From positions 2,754,736 through 2,818,735 of the forward strand of contig NZ_OY760905.1 in assembly GCF_963664135.1 (NCBI RefSeq): DNA of 64,000 bases, written 5' to 3'. This DNA comes from an uncultured Acetobacterium sp. GTDB taxonomy: Bacteria > Bacillota > Clostridia > Eubacteriales > Eubacteriaceae. Each line of letters opens with the position of its first letter. The stretch's first letter is position 1. The notes beneath the pieces were generated by a model that worked only from the letters and a program-made list of their open reading frames with translations, was not told the DNA's origin and did not search any database. The translations under genes and the position numbers were made by a program. Positions 52,816 through 62,191 of the stretch are shown piece after piece.

Positions 52816-53472
52816 ATGACAAATTATCTTGATGCATTATCAGTTTTAATACTTGTCTCGGCGTTCGTTCTGATGGGTAATAAAAAAATAAAATCTTACA
52901 TTAAAACCTTTCGGCTCCAATCCGTTTTGATTGCCATTCTGACCGGAATCATGGGCATCACGAGTTTAAACGAAGGAGGACACGTTGATGTCCTGATCGT
53001 TTGCGGCGTGATTATCGGAATTAAAGTCGTCCTGATTCCCTATCTGCTGAATAAAACTTATGAAAAAGTCGCGTACAAGGTTGAAAAAGACTTTTTCTTT
53101 AATATTCCGATTCTGATTATTGGGTGTTGTTTCATTGTCGTCTTCACCCATTTTTCATTTACCACCACGACCGGAATCAATTCCGGAGTGGTGAATGCCC
53201 AGGTGGTCAATTCGGTCTCACTTGTTTTAATCGGCTTATTTTTTATGATCAGCCGAAAAAAAGCAATTGGTCAAATTATCGGATTTCTGGTGATTGAAAA
53301 CGGCATTTTTGTGACTGCGCTGTTTGCCACCCAGGGGATGCCGTTTATCGTCGACATGGGGATATTAATGGACGTCTTGGTGGCAGTGATCATCATGGGG
53401 ATTATGGTCTTCAGAATCGATGAAAAATTCGGGTCCACCGATATCAATAAGATTAAAGATTTGAGAGGATAA
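52816..53472 (+). CDS. hyfE: Hydrogenase-4-like membrane subunit E (HyfE)
   Basis: A 218-residue protein with about six to seven helices, similar in size and position to HyfE, which contains a NuoK-like domain (about 90-200, GLFFMISRKKAIGQIIGFLVIENGIF). The start is ATG 52816, spaced from GGAGG at 52805-52809; a TTG at 52810 overlaps the stop of subunit C. Subunit F begins 4 bp after the stop. Confidence 0.88.
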   Translation: MTNYLDALSVLILVSAFVLMGNKKIKSYIKTFRLQSVLIAILTGIMGITSLNEGGHVDVLIVCGVIIGIKVVLIPYLLNKTYEKVAYKVEKDFFFNIPILIIGCCFIVVFTHFSFTTTTGINSGVVNAQVVNSVSLVLIGLFFMISRKKAIGQIIGFLVIENGIFVTALFATQGMPFIVDMGILMDVLVAVIIMGIMVFRIDEKFGSTDINKIKDLRG

Positions 53473-53476
53473 AATA

Positions 53477-54949
53477 ATGGGATTTGTTTTACTGGGGATA
53501 CCAGTCGTTGCCGTGATACTATTTTTTCTTCTGAAGAGCACACCAATTCAACACGGAATCAGCATCGTCGCCACCATTGCCTTAATACTGGTCGGGGCGG
53601 TTTTAACCCGTGATGTTATGACCTTGGGGATAGTTGAATATGCTGCCCTGGGCGGGATTTTTTATCTTGATGCGTTGAGCATTATTGTACTAGACATCGT
53701 CGTCATCATTGCTTTTATGACCAGTGTTTATTCCGTTGGTTATCTGGACGAAGAATTAAAACATGGCAAGATTGATACCAATAAATTACGGGTTTATTAT
53801 ATTTTGATGTACACCTTTATTTTCATCATGCTGCTGGCGTTAACGGTTAAAAATATTGGCATCATGTGGGTCGCCATTGAAGCCACCACCTTGGCGTCAG
53901 CCTTTCTGGTCGGTTTTTACAATGGCAAGGATTCTATTGAAGCGGCCTGGAAGTATATTATTATCTGCTCCGTAGGAATTGCCATTGCCCTGCTGGGGAT
54001 CATCTTTTTACAGTTTTCATCCATCGGTGTTTTAGACAGCAGTCAATTTTTGGATTGGACCGCCATGATGAATAAGGCCACTGAATTAAATGGCTCAACA
54101 TTAAGATTGGCCTTTATCTTTATTGTGATAGGATTTGGAACCAAAGCCGGCCTTGCCCCGATGCACACCTGGCTGCCGGATGCTCACAGCCAGGCACCTT
54201 CACCAATCAGTACCTTGATGTCGGGGGTGTTGTTAAATGGCGCCATGTACGGCATCATCCGGGTGGTGGCGATCATTAACCATAGCTTTGGTAGCAGTGT
54301 TTTTGTGGGCAGAATCATGATCACTCTGGGCGTTTTGTCAGTGCTTACCGCGGCGATATTTATTTTCACCCAAAAGGATTACAAACGGCTGCTGGCTTAT
54401 TCAAGTATTGAGCATATGGGCATCATTGCGATTGCGATTGGTTTTTTTACCCCGTTGTCAATTTTTGGCGGATTACTGCATATGATCAATCACTCATTTA
54501 CCAAGTCGACGCTGTTTTTGTCTTCCGGTAATATTTTGCTGAAATATAATACCAAAGAGATTTCGAAAATTAAGGGTGTACTTAAATGTCTGCCGGTTAC
54601 CGGAACTGTTTTTCTGTTGGGTTTGTTTGCCATCGGGGGAGCGCCGCCCTTTAGTGTTTTCGCCAGTGAATTTGTCGTCATTTCAGCAATTTTTCAGGAC
54701 CATAATTTCCTGGTCGGGGGAGCCTTAATCCTGCTGTTGGCATTGATTTTCACCGGGATTGTCCTGACCATGTTTAAACTGTTTTACGGCAATATACAAC
54801 CGGAAGAAACAAGCCCAGGTGAAATAAATATTTCCGGCGTAGCCGTTATTGTGGTGCTATTGGGGATTATCACAATTACCGGTTTTTATATTCCCAATGG
54901 GTTAAAAGAGCTGATTGACCACGCGGTAAAAATAATAATTGGAGGATAG
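53477..54949 (+). CDS. hyfF: Hydrogenase-4-like membrane subunit F (HyfF/NuoN-type ion translocator)
   Basis: A 490-residue second antiporter-like subunit with about 14 helices: GTKAGLAPMHTWLPDAH, APSPISTLMSGVLLNGAMYG, and LLAYSSIEHMGIIAIAIG. It gives the complex at least two ion-translocating modules with HyfB. GAGAGG lies upstream. The frame ends inside the ribosome binding site region of the large-subunit gene. Confidence 0.92.
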   Translation: MGFVLLGIPVVAVILFFLLKSTPIQHGISIVATIALILVGAVLTRDVMTLGIVEYAALGGIFYLDALSIIVLDIVVIIAFMTSVYSVGYLDEELKHGKIDTNKLRVYYILMYTFIFIMLLALTVKNIGIMWVAIEATTLASAFLVGFYNGKDSIEAAWKYIIICSVGIAIALLGIIFLQFSSIGVLDSSQFLDWTAMMNKATELNGSTLRLAFIFIVIGFGTKAGLAPMHTWLPDAHSQAPSPISTLMSGVLLNGAMYGIIRVVAIINHSFGSSVFVGRIMITLGVLSVLTAAIFIFTQKDYKRLLAYSSIEHMGIIAIAIGFFTPLSIFGGLLHMINHSFTKSTLFLSSGNILLKYNTKEISKIKGVLKCLPVTGTVFLLGLFAIGGAPPFSVFASEFVVISAIFQDHNFLVGGALILLLALIFTGIVLTMFKLFYGNIQPEETSPGEINISGVAVIVVLLGIITITGFYIPNGLKELIDHAVKIIIGG

Positions 54950-54953
54950 ACAT

Positions 54954-56549
54954 TTGATCGATAACGAAATAAAGCTAGAAATAATTAAAAAACTAACTGA
55001 AATTTTTGCTGATGATATCATGGCAATGTTGAACGGGAAATCAAATGAACTTTATCTAACGGTTAATCCCGCAAAAATATTGGAGATTGCCAGCTATTTC
55101 AATCAGGAAATGGGTTTTCCGCTGGTTTCCATGTTTGCTAATGATGAAACTGGTTTGTGCGACCATTATGCCCTTTATTATGGTTTTGCCGATCGCGAAA
55201 AGGGATTGTTTGTAACACTGATCACCCTGATTGATCCGGCTGAACCCTTTTTTAAATCCATCGCCGGCCAGATCCATGCGGCCGCACGGTATGAACGGGA
55301 AATCAAGGATTTATTTGGGCTTACTCCGGTGGGTCACCCCAATCCGAAACGACTGGTCTTTCACAGCAACTGGCCAACAAAAACATATCCTCTGCGTAAA
55401 AGCTTTGATGTGAAAGAAAAACCGAGTTTCGCCAATGAAAAAATCACCTTCACCAAGGTGATTAGCGAGGGCGTTTACGAGATTCCGGTGGGACCGGTTC
55501 ATGCCGGGATCATCGAACCCGGCCATTTCAGATTCAGTGTGGCCGGTGAACCGATCATTAACCTTGAAGCCCAATTATATTTTGTCCATAAAGGGATTGA
55601 AAAAATGTGCGAAGGGGAAAGTATTGAAAAGTGTCTGTACGTGTCCGAACGAATCTCCGGGGATGAGAGCTTTACCAACTCAATGGCTTATTGTCAGGCG
55701 CTTGAAAAGATTGCTGGCGTAAAAATTCCCCTAAGAGCTGAATTTACCCGGGTTATTTTTGCGGAACTGGAAAGGCTGACCAGTCATCTTGGCGATCTTG
55801 GTGGAATATGTACCGACGTGGCCTATGGCTTTGCCGCCTACCAATTTACGATGATGAAAGGCTGGGCCTACAACATTGCTGATGAGCTCTGCGGGATGCG
55901 GTTTTTAAGAGGGGTCAATAAACCCGGCGGGGTCAGAAAAGAATTTGTTGCCGGTAAAGAAAAAACGGTCATTGAACAATTGAAAAAAATAAAAACAGAG
56001 CTTGAGGATACGGTGGAAATGATGAAATCAAACGGACTGTTCATTGATCGGGTTGAAAACACCGGGATTCTCAGTGAAAAGATTGCCATTGATTTAAATG
56101 CGGTGGGACCGCCGGGACGGGCCTCGGGAATCCATTATGATGTCCGAAAAGCCTTTCCAACAGAAGCCTATCAACAACTCACATTTACGATCCCAGCGCA
56201 TCATAACGGCGATGTCAATTGCCGGATGAATGTAAAAATAGAAGAGTGTTTTCAAGCCATGGATTTAATCATAGCAGCAATCGCAAAAATGCCGACGGGT
56301 AAGATCAGCGTGACGCTTGAATCAGTGGAACCGTATCAATTTGCTTTTGGCATCACTGAAGCACCACGAGGGGAAAATATCCACTGGATCATGACCGGAG
56401 AAAATAATACCATCTTCCGGTATAAAATCAGAACGCCTTCGTTTTGCAACTGGCCGGCTTTGTGCCATGCGGTTAAGGGCAATATTGTCCCGGATTTTCC
56501 GCTGATTAACAAGAGTTTCAATTTATCCTATGCCGGAAATGATTTGTAA
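54954..56549 (+). CDS. hyfG: Hydrogenase-like large subunit (NuoC-NuoD fusion) without Ni-binding cysteines
   Basis: A 531-residue fusion: N-terminal NuoC-like domain (about 1-160, with ERMEIKDLFG-like YEREIKDLFGLTPVGHP) and C-terminal NuoD/large-subunit domain. GPVHAGIIEPGHFRFSVAGE is well kept. Where [NiFe] hydrogenases have the first CxxC (RxCGxC), this protein reads SERISGDESF, with Ser235 and Glu238 in the cysteine positions. The C-terminus DFPLINKSFNLSYAGNDL has no cysteine at all, so the second CxxC is also gone. It therefore resembles energy-converting-hydrogenase-related (Ehr) subunits and complex I rather than hydrogenases. TTG start at 54954 with GGAGG at 54941-54945. No maturation genes are nearby. 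Confidence 0.9.
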   Translation: MIDNEIKLEIIKKLTEIFADDIMAMLNGKSNELYLTVNPAKILEIASYFNQEMGFPLVSMFANDETGLCDHYALYYGFADREKGLFVTLITLIDPAEPFFKSIAGQIHAAARYEREIKDLFGLTPVGHPNPKRLVFHSNWPTKTYPLRKSFDVKEKPSFANEKITFTKVISEGVYEIPVGPVHAGIIEPGHFRFSVAGEPIINLEAQLYFVHKGIEKMCEGESIEKCLYVSERISGDESFTNSMAYCQALEKIAGVKIPLRAEFTRVIFAELERLTSHLGDLGGICTDVAYGFAAYQFTMMKGWAYNIADELCGMRFLRGVNKPGGVRKEFVAGKEKTVIEQLKKIKTELEDTVEMMKSNGLFIDRVENTGILSEKIAIDLNAVGPPGRASGIHYDVRKAFPTEAYQQLTFTIPAHHNGDVNCRMNVKIEECFQAMDLIIAAIAKMPTGKISVTLESVEPYQFAFGITEAPRGENIHWIMTGENNTIFRYKIRTPSFCNWPALCHAVKGNIVPDFPLINKSFNLSYAGNDL

Positions 56550-56560
56550 GGAGGACGAAA

Positions 56561-57352
56561 ATGTTTAAAAAAATCAGAAAAATTATAAAGTACCCAAGAT
56601 TGACTCAGGACTATCCCAAACATTCCTCTATTGCAGTTCCTTTTATTGGCAAACCGGAAATTGATCAAAAAAAATGCACCCGCTGCGGGACCTGTGTGAA
56701 TCGCTGCCCATCCGGTGCGATTGTCCTAAATCGTGACAAAAATGACATTGGCATCAATTATGACGAATGCATATTTTGCGGTCTCTGCGCAGAAATTTGC
56801 CCGGCGGAAGCGGTGGCGATGACCAGTCAGTTTGAGCTGGCGGAGAAAGACCGCGACAAGCTTAGAAAGAATCCGATCATTATTGGTGAACGGACGTATC
56901 TGGACAAATCATACGAAATCATTTGCAGCGAACTGAAGGCTAATATCAACAAAACATTTGGCCGCAGTCTGCAGATCAGAGAAGTGGATGCCGGGTCATG
57001 CAATGGCTGTGACTCTGAAATTAACGCCTTGAACAACCCTTTTAACGATGTGGAACGCTTGGGAATTCATTTTGTCGCGTCCCCCCGGCACGCGGATATG
57101 CTCCTGGTGACCGGAACGGCCACTCGAAACATGCAGCTGGCCCTGGCTAAAACCTATAATGCTACCCCGGATCCCAAGCTAGTGGTGGCGGTGGGAGCCT
57201 GTGCCTGCAGCGGTGGTATCTTCAAGGATACCTATGCAACCTGCAACGGCATTGATCGCATTGCTCCGGTCGATGTTTATATTCCCGGCTGTCCCCCGAG
57301 ACCCCAAGCCATCCTGTATGGGATCTTAAAAGCATTGAACCGGATCGAATAA
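56561..57352 (+). CDS. Fused ferredoxin (NuoI-like) and small subunit (NuoB-like) of the hydrogenase-like complex
   Basis: A 263-residue fusion of two usually separate subunits (HyfH and HyfI). The N-terminal half holds two [4Fe-4S] motifs, CTRCGTCVNRCP (from Cys39) and CIFCGLCAEICP (from Cys70). The C-terminal half has the proximal-cluster cysteines in SCNGCDSE (Cys147/150), GACACSGG (Cys214/216) and PGCPPRP (Cys244). The electron wire is thus intact, although the large subunit lacks NiFe ligands. GGAGG precedes the ATG. It is the last gene of the operon. Confidence 0.92.
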   Translation: MFKKIRKIIKYPRLTQDYPKHSSIAVPFIGKPEIDQKKCTRCGTCVNRCPSGAIVLNRDKNDIGINYDECIFCGLCAEICPAEAVAMTSQFELAEKDRDKLRKNPIIIGERTYLDKSYEIICSELKANINKTFGRSLQIREVDAGSCNGCDSEINALNNPFNDVERLGIHFVASPRHADMLLVTGTATRNMQLALAKTYNATPDPKLVVAVGACACSGGIFKDTYATCNGIDRIAPVDVYIPGCPPRPQAILYGILKALNRIE

Positions 57353-57653
57353 ACTTAGTTTCTAATCGGATTAAATACAGGGTGGATTAAAAAATTAAAT
57401 AGCGTTCAATTTTAAAGAATGAGACCGTCGTTTAAGGTGCTGGGTGTATCTTAATCGACGGTGGTTTACATTTAAGCGAAGAATTCAACTTAATTATCTT
57501 AAAAAAAGTTGTAATTTGTGATATTAAAAAGTAAACTTAGTGATGGAAGTTTTATTCATTGTTTCTTTAAGAAGTTTCTTAAAGAAATCATCATACCGGG
57601 AGAGTCAACCCGAGCTTTAATAGACTTTTATACTTTAGGCAAGAGAGGAAAAA
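57353..57653. other. Intergenic region with hairpins upstream of uppP
   Basis: ACCGTCG (57424-57430) and CGACGGT (57456-57462) form a stem without a T-run, perhaps a weak terminator of the operon. TTTCTTTAAGAA (57562-57573) and TTCTTAAAGAAA (57576-57587) make a perfect 12-bp inverted repeat with a 2-base gap, 66 bases before uppP. No credible gene is seen. Confidence 0.5.
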
Positions 57654-58484
57654 ATGGGTTTTTTAGAAATTTTAAAGGCAATCTTTCTGGGGATTGTGGA
57701 AGGTTTAACCGAGTGGCTGCCCATCAGCAGCACCGGACACATGATATTGGTAGATGACGTTATTAAATTGAATATGTCAGATCCGTTTATCGAAATGTTT
57801 TTGTATGTGATTCAATTGGGGGCAATTTTAGCCGTTGTTTATATCTATTGGCATAAACTGGTGCCGTTTTCCATTAAAGATAAAAAAATAATGATCAGAA
57901 AAAACACCGTCGTTCTCTGGTCAAAAATAGCGGTGGCCTGTATCCCAGGTATTTTAGCCTATTTGTTGCTGGATAGCCTTTTCGATACCTACTTTATGAA
58001 TTCAATTACCGTTGCCGCCATGCTGATTCTGTATGGGATTCTTTTTATTGTCATTGAGAATTACAATAAAAAGCACCAACCGGAAGTCGTCAAATTATCA
58101 CAGATGACCTATAAAAAAGCTTTGCAGATTGGCGCATTTCAGGCTTTGTCGATTGTACCGGGAACATCCCGATCCGGGGTTACAATCCTGGGCGGGATGA
58201 TTCTGGGAACATCCCGAACGGTGGCTGCCGAATTTACCTTCTTTATGGCCATTCCGGTGATGTTTGGGATCAGCCTTTTAAAACTGATTAAATTCGGCTT
58301 TGCTTTTACCGGTTGGGAAGTCGTTATTCTATTGGTCGGGATGATTTCAGCTTTTATCACCTCCGTATTGGCGATTAAATTTTTAATGACCTATATCAAA
58401 AAGCATGACTTCAAAATATTCGGTTGGTACCGCATTGTTTTGGGTGTGATCGTATTGCTGTATTTCTTTATCACCGGTAATTAG
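57654..58484 (+). CDS. uppP: Undecaprenyl-diphosphatase (UppP/BacA)
   Basis: A 276-residue membrane phosphatase that recycles undecaprenyl diphosphate for cell-wall synthesis. Both signature segments are present: EGLTEWLPISSTGHMIL (residues about 16-33) and PGTSRSGVTILGGMILGTSR (about 165-185). About eight helices. GAGAGG precedes the ATG. It stands alone; overexpression of the family gives bacitracin resistance, but nothing here suggests more than housekeeping. Confidence 0.94.
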   Translation: MGFLEILKAIFLGIVEGLTEWLPISSTGHMILVDDVIKLNMSDPFIEMFLYVIQLGAILAVVYIYWHKLVPFSIKDKKIMIRKNTVVLWSKIAVACIPGILAYLLLDSLFDTYFMNSITVAAMLILYGILFIVIENYNKKHQPEVVKLSQMTYKKALQIGAFQALSIVPGTSRSGVTILGGMILGTSRTVAAEFTFFMAIPVMFGISLLKLIKFGFAFTGWEVVILLVGMISAFITSVLAIKFLMTYIKKHDFKIFGWYRIVLGVIVLLYFFITGN

Positions 58485-58526
58485 GACGATTTAAAATACC
58501 ACGAATGTTGAAAGGAACAAAGAGAA

Positions 58527-59351
58527 ATGATTAAGATCGATCAGGAAAAATGTGTTGGTTGTGGCACATGTGTTGATGATTGTTTTACCCGGGATCTTGT
58601 GATTGAAGATGATAAGGCACAAGCCCTTGATCAAACCTGCATTAAATGCGGCCATTGTATTGCTATTTGTCCGGTAAATGCGGTTAGCATCAGTGACTAC
58701 GACATGGGTGACGTAAAGGAGTACGAACCAGCCAGCTTTGATATTGAACCGGAAAAGCTACTGAATTTTATTCAATTCAGACGTTCAGTTCGTCAGTTCA
58801 AAGACAAACCCATCGAAAAAGAAAAGCTGGAAGCAATTATTGAAGCCGGACGTTTTACGCCAACTGGCGGTAATCGTCAGCCGGTGTCTTTTGTGGTGGT
58901 TCAGGAAGAACTTTCAGAATTGACCGGACTGGCGCTGGAAAGCCTTAACGAATTGGGCAAACAGTTACTGGCGGATAAAGAAAATACCCCACCCTTAATT
59001 GCGTATTATGCTAAGCGTTGGCTGCAGATGTATGAAGGCTATCTGGCCAATCCGGAAAAACCGACTGATTTATTTTTTAATGCCAAAGCAGTGATGATTG
59101 TTGTCTCAGAATCACCCATCGATGGCGGCCTGGCTGCCACCTCCATGGAACTGATGACTCACGCTCAGGGACTGGGCATGTATTACAGCGGCTTTTTTGT
59201 CCGGGCAGCGGCCAACAGTGAAAAACTAAGACGCTTTCTGGGAATTGCAGATAGTAACAAACAGGTGATTGCCTGTCAGGTGATGGGATACCCCAAAGTG
59301 TCTTATCAACGAACCGTGCCCCGAAAAAAAGCAGAAGTATCCTGGCGATAA
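58527..59351 (+). CDS. Ferredoxin-nitroreductase fusion protein
   Basis: A 274-residue protein with an N-terminal two-cluster ferredoxin domain (CVGCGTCVDDCF and CIKCGHCIAICP, about 9-52) and a C-terminal FMN nitroreductase domain (about 75-270, FIQFRRSVRQFKDKPI, AGRFTPTGGNRQPVSFVVV). Such fusions in clostridia reduce organic substrates with electrons from ferredoxin. The second Cys of the first motif set has the spacing expected for [4Fe-4S]. AAAGGAAC precedes the ATG. Physiological substrate unknown. Confidence 0.9.
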   Translation: MIKIDQEKCVGCGTCVDDCFTRDLVIEDDKAQALDQTCIKCGHCIAICPVNAVSISDYDMGDVKEYEPASFDIEPEKLLNFIQFRRSVRQFKDKPIEKEKLEAIIEAGRFTPTGGNRQPVSFVVVQEELSELTGLALESLNELGKQLLADKENTPPLIAYYAKRWLQMYEGYLANPEKPTDLFFNAKAVMIVVSESPIDGGLAATSMELMTHAQGLGMYYSGFFVRAAANSEKLRRFLGIADSNKQVIACQVMGYPKVSYQRTVPRKKAEVSWR

Positions 59352-59392
59352 GACCATCATCCTGGGAGTAACAGCGTTTAAAGGTGAGGTGA

Positions 59393-60013
59393 ATGATGGC
59401 TTATCTGGAATTCCGAAATATTCAGTTGAAATATGAACAGCGGACGATTTTTTCAGGCTTAAATCTGGAAATCGAGCGCCAGGAAAAAGTTCTTTTTTGT
59501 GCGCCCTCGGGTCGGGGAAAGACCAGCCTGGTTAAAATGCTGCTGGGATTTGTGGTACCGGAAGCAGGTGAAATCTTTGTCGATGGGATTAAACTGTCTG
59601 GCGAAACGGGGAATAGTATTCGCAGTAAAATTTCTTATGTGAGCCAGGATGCTGATATTCCCAAAGGGATTGTCAGTGATGTTTTCGCGGATGTTTTTAA
59701 ATTTCAGGTGAACCGCCATTTAAATTATCAGGAAGCAGTTTTGAGTGACTGGCTTAAAACCATGTCCCTGTCAGAAGATACCCTGGAAAAAAACGTCGAC
59801 GCCCTTTCTGGAGGCGAACGGCAGCGGCTGGCTCTGATTATGGGGATTCTTCTGGATCGGGACATCTGGATCCTGGACGAAATAACCACCGGGCTGGATC
59901 ATGAGCTGAAGAAAAAAATGGTGGAGTTGCTTTTGAGCTACGACAAAACCATTTTAGTGGTCTCCCACGACGACATTTATAAAAATCAGGGACTAAGAGA
60001 AGTGAGCTGGTAA
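59393..60013 (+). CDS. fetA: ABC transporter ATP-binding protein, FetA-like
   Basis: A 206-residue ATPase: Walker A CAPSGRGKTSLVK, signature LSGGERQRLALIMG, Walker B IWILDEITTGLD, and His in VVSHDD. GAGGTGA precedes the ATG. Its last base is the first base of the downstream permease start (TAATGG), indicating strict coupling. With the UPF0014 permease it matches the YbbL/YbbM (FetAB) pair, described as an iron exporter in E. coli. The metal role here is inferred. Confidence 0.87.
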   Translation: MMAYLEFRNIQLKYEQRTIFSGLNLEIERQEKVLFCAPSGRGKTSLVKMLLGFVVPEAGEIFVDGIKLSGETGNSIRSKISYVSQDADIPKGIVSDVFADVFKFQVNRHLNYQEAVLSDWLKTMSLSEDTLEKNVDALSGGERQRLALIMGILLDRDIWILDEITTGLDHELKKKMVELLLSYDKTILVVSHDDIYKNQGLREVSW

Positions 60014-60786
60014 TGGGCGTTCAAGAAATACCTTTTTATACCCCTTTTTATCTACTGATCTTTGTTGTGCCGATGGCCATCATCAATTATAAACTGGGAG
60101 TCGGACTCAATAAGCGGATCATCTATTCTTTGTTCCGCATGACCATCCAGCTGGTGCTGGTGGGCTTTTTTCTGCAGTACATCTTCTTATTCAACAACCT
60201 CTGGGTTAATTCGGCCTATGTTTTATTTATGATCGGAGCGGCCGGGTTATCCACCGTTAAAACCTGCGGATTGACCATGAAGAATCAGTTTTTGCCGATT
60301 GTAATCGGATTTGGTGTTCCCAATCTGATTATGATTCTTTTTATTAATCAATTTGTGATCGGACTTGACAATATTTTTGACGCTCAATATTATATCCCCT
60401 TGGTGGGAATGCTGTTGGGCAACAGTCTCAGTGGCAACATCATTGGGATCAATACCTTTTACACCGGTTTAAGACAAAATGAACGACAGTATCAGTATCG
60501 CCTGGCGCTGTCAGCCAACCAGTGGGAATCCACCCTGCCCTGGTACAAAGAGGCCATTATCGCCTGCATGAACCCAATCATTGCCTCTACTGAAACCGTT
60601 GGTCTGGTGTCCCTGCCGGGGATGATGACCGGTCAGATTCTCGGGGGCTCGATGCCGATGACCGCCATTGTTTATCAGATTGTCATCATGGGAGCGATTC
60701 TGATCTCCCGCTATTTTGGGATCCACTGTTCGATTCTGTTAACTCGGAAGAAGGCCTTTGACCCTTATGATCGCTTGATTCTTTAG
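60013..60786 (+). CDS. fetB: UPF0014/FetB-like permease
   Basis: A 257-residue membrane protein with about seven helices. The family hallmark is STETVGLVSLPGMMTGQILG followed by GSMPMTAIVYQI; LVGMLLGNSLSG is also characteristic. It overlaps the ATPase gene by one base and forms with it a two-component exporter. Substrate by homology is iron, not proven here. No terminator is obvious before the next gene. Confidence 0.87.
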   Translation: MGVQEIPFYTPFYLLIFVVPMAIINYKLGVGLNKRIIYSLFRMTIQLVLVGFFLQYIFLFNNLWVNSAYVLFMIGAAGLSTVKTCGLTMKNQFLPIVIGFGVPNLIMILFINQFVIGLDNIFDAQYYIPLVGMLLGNSLSGNIIGINTFYTGLRQNERQYQYRLALSANQWESTLPWYKEAIIACMNPIIASTETVGLVSLPGMMTGQILGGSMPMTAIVYQIVIMGAILISRYFGIHCSILLTRKKAFDPYDRLIL

Positions 60787-60894
60787 ATTGGCGCAAAAAA
60801 TTCCCGTTAGTCAAATAATTAGTTCATTTATTTCCATCGTTCTTCGTGATAAAATATAAAAAATTGAATCTGTTTAAAAATCGCGAGGTAGAAA

Positions 60895-62157
60895 ATGTCC
60901 TATAAAGATTTAACACCAGATACTGTCATTGAATATATTAAAGCATATACGGATATTTTTCCGACCGATGCCAGGCTTGAAGTTTATGAGGTTGGCGGCG
61001 GTGAAGACGACGGGGATGGCTTTGTCAACCATATTTATCGGGTTTGGGATGAAACCGGAAAGTCGGTTATTCTCAAACAGGCTAAACCCTACCTGAAGCT
61101 ATTTGGTGAAGGGGTACCCCTGACCGCCAAGCGCAACCAGTTAGAATCCGAAATCATTAAACTGAGATCCGCCATCACCCCAGAGTATTTGCCGGAAATG
61201 TATCATCTCGATCCCGACAATAATCTCTTCGTTTACGAGGATTGCGGACGCCTGAAGATTATGCGTTTTGAATTGATCAAGGGCAAGCGGTTCCCCGAAT
61301 TCCCCAAACAGATTGGTGAATTTCTGGCCAAATCGAATTTCTATACATCCGAGATTTATTTGGATCAGATTGCCCATAAGGGGCTGGAATGCAAATTTAT
61401 GAATCCCGAGATGCGGGTCATTATGGAAACCATCCTGTTTCTGCGGGAATCCTTTATTGAGGGTGACGTCGATTTGCCGGCCGGCGATCCCAATCATCTG
61501 GCCATGAGCGATCTGCTCTGGGAAAAACGGGAATTGCGGGTTGAACTGCTGAAGCTGCGGGGCATTTTTATGAAGAAAAGCGAATGTCTGGTTCATGGCG
61601 ATTTGCATACGTCCAACATTATGATTGACGAAAACGAAATGAAAATCATCGATATGGAATACCCGTTTATGGGTCCATCCTCATCCGATACCGGTTATCT
61701 GGTGGGAAACCTGGTTTATGAATATATTGCCTGGTTCCACCATGAAGAAGGAAGTAAAGCGTCCCGGAAAGCCTATCGCCAGGAAATGCTGGGTTATATC
61801 AGAGATTTAATTACCGAATATCAGCGGGTTTATACGGCCTGCTGGGATCAGGATGCCAAGCCGATGTACCGGGAGTATACCGAGTATCGGGATGATTTGC
61901 TGAGAACCTATATTAAAGAGGTCTGCGGCTTCACCGGCTGCCAGATTGTCAGTCGGGTCGGTGGCATTGTGCCCCTGCCGGATTTTGATGTAATCAAGAA
62001 CCCGGTTAGCCGGAACTGCGCCAGACGACTGTCGTTGCTGATTGCCGATGCGCTGATTATGAAGCGGGAAGAAATGGAATCGGCGGTCGACATCATCGCT
62101 TTGATCGAAACCATTACCTATCGCTATTTTGATGTGATGAAGGCGTTAAAAAACTGA
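60895..62157 (+). CDS. mtnK: S-methyl-5-thioribose kinase
   Basis: A 420-residue aminoglycoside-phosphotransferase-like kinase. Motifs are VILKQAKPYLK (phosphate-binding Lys), LVHGDLHTSNIMID (catalytic loop) and IIDMEYPFMGPSSSDTGYLVGN (metal-binding DxE and GP segment), matching MtnK. It phosphorylates methylthioribose in salvage of methylthioadenosine, the by-product of the spermidine synthase encoded at 7996. An extended -10 (TGATAAAAT near 60848-60856) could be its promoter. GCGAGGTAG precedes the ATG. Other mtn genes are not in the window. Confidence 0.9.
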   Translation: MSYKDLTPDTVIEYIKAYTDIFPTDARLEVYEVGGGEDDGDGFVNHIYRVWDETGKSVILKQAKPYLKLFGEGVPLTAKRNQLESEIIKLRSAITPEYLPEMYHLDPDNNLFVYEDCGRLKIMRFELIKGKRFPEFPKQIGEFLAKSNFYTSEIYLDQIAHKGLECKFMNPEMRVIMETILFLRESFIEGDVDLPAGDPNHLAMSDLLWEKRELRVELLKLRGIFMKKSECLVHGDLHTSNIMIDENEMKIIDMEYPFMGPSSSDTGYLVGNLVYEYIAWFHHEEGSKASRKAYRQEMLGYIRDLITEYQRVYTACWDQDAKPMYREYTEYRDDLLRTYIKEVCGFTGCQIVSRVGGIVPLPDFDVIKNPVSRNCARRLSLLIADALIMKREEMESAVDIIALIETITYRYFDVMKALKN

Positions 62158-62191
62158 TGTAAAGTCAGAGAGACAAATTAAGATGACTATT

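Noticed and set aside
49791-57352. Calling the operon a hydrogen-evolving formate hydrogenlyase
   Set aside because: Subunit layout fits, but the large subunit lacks nickel ligands and no formate dehydrogenase gene is present.
57518-57757. 79-codon open frame before uppP
   Set aside because: It overlaps the uppP start in another frame, has no ribosome binding site and no similarity that I recognise.
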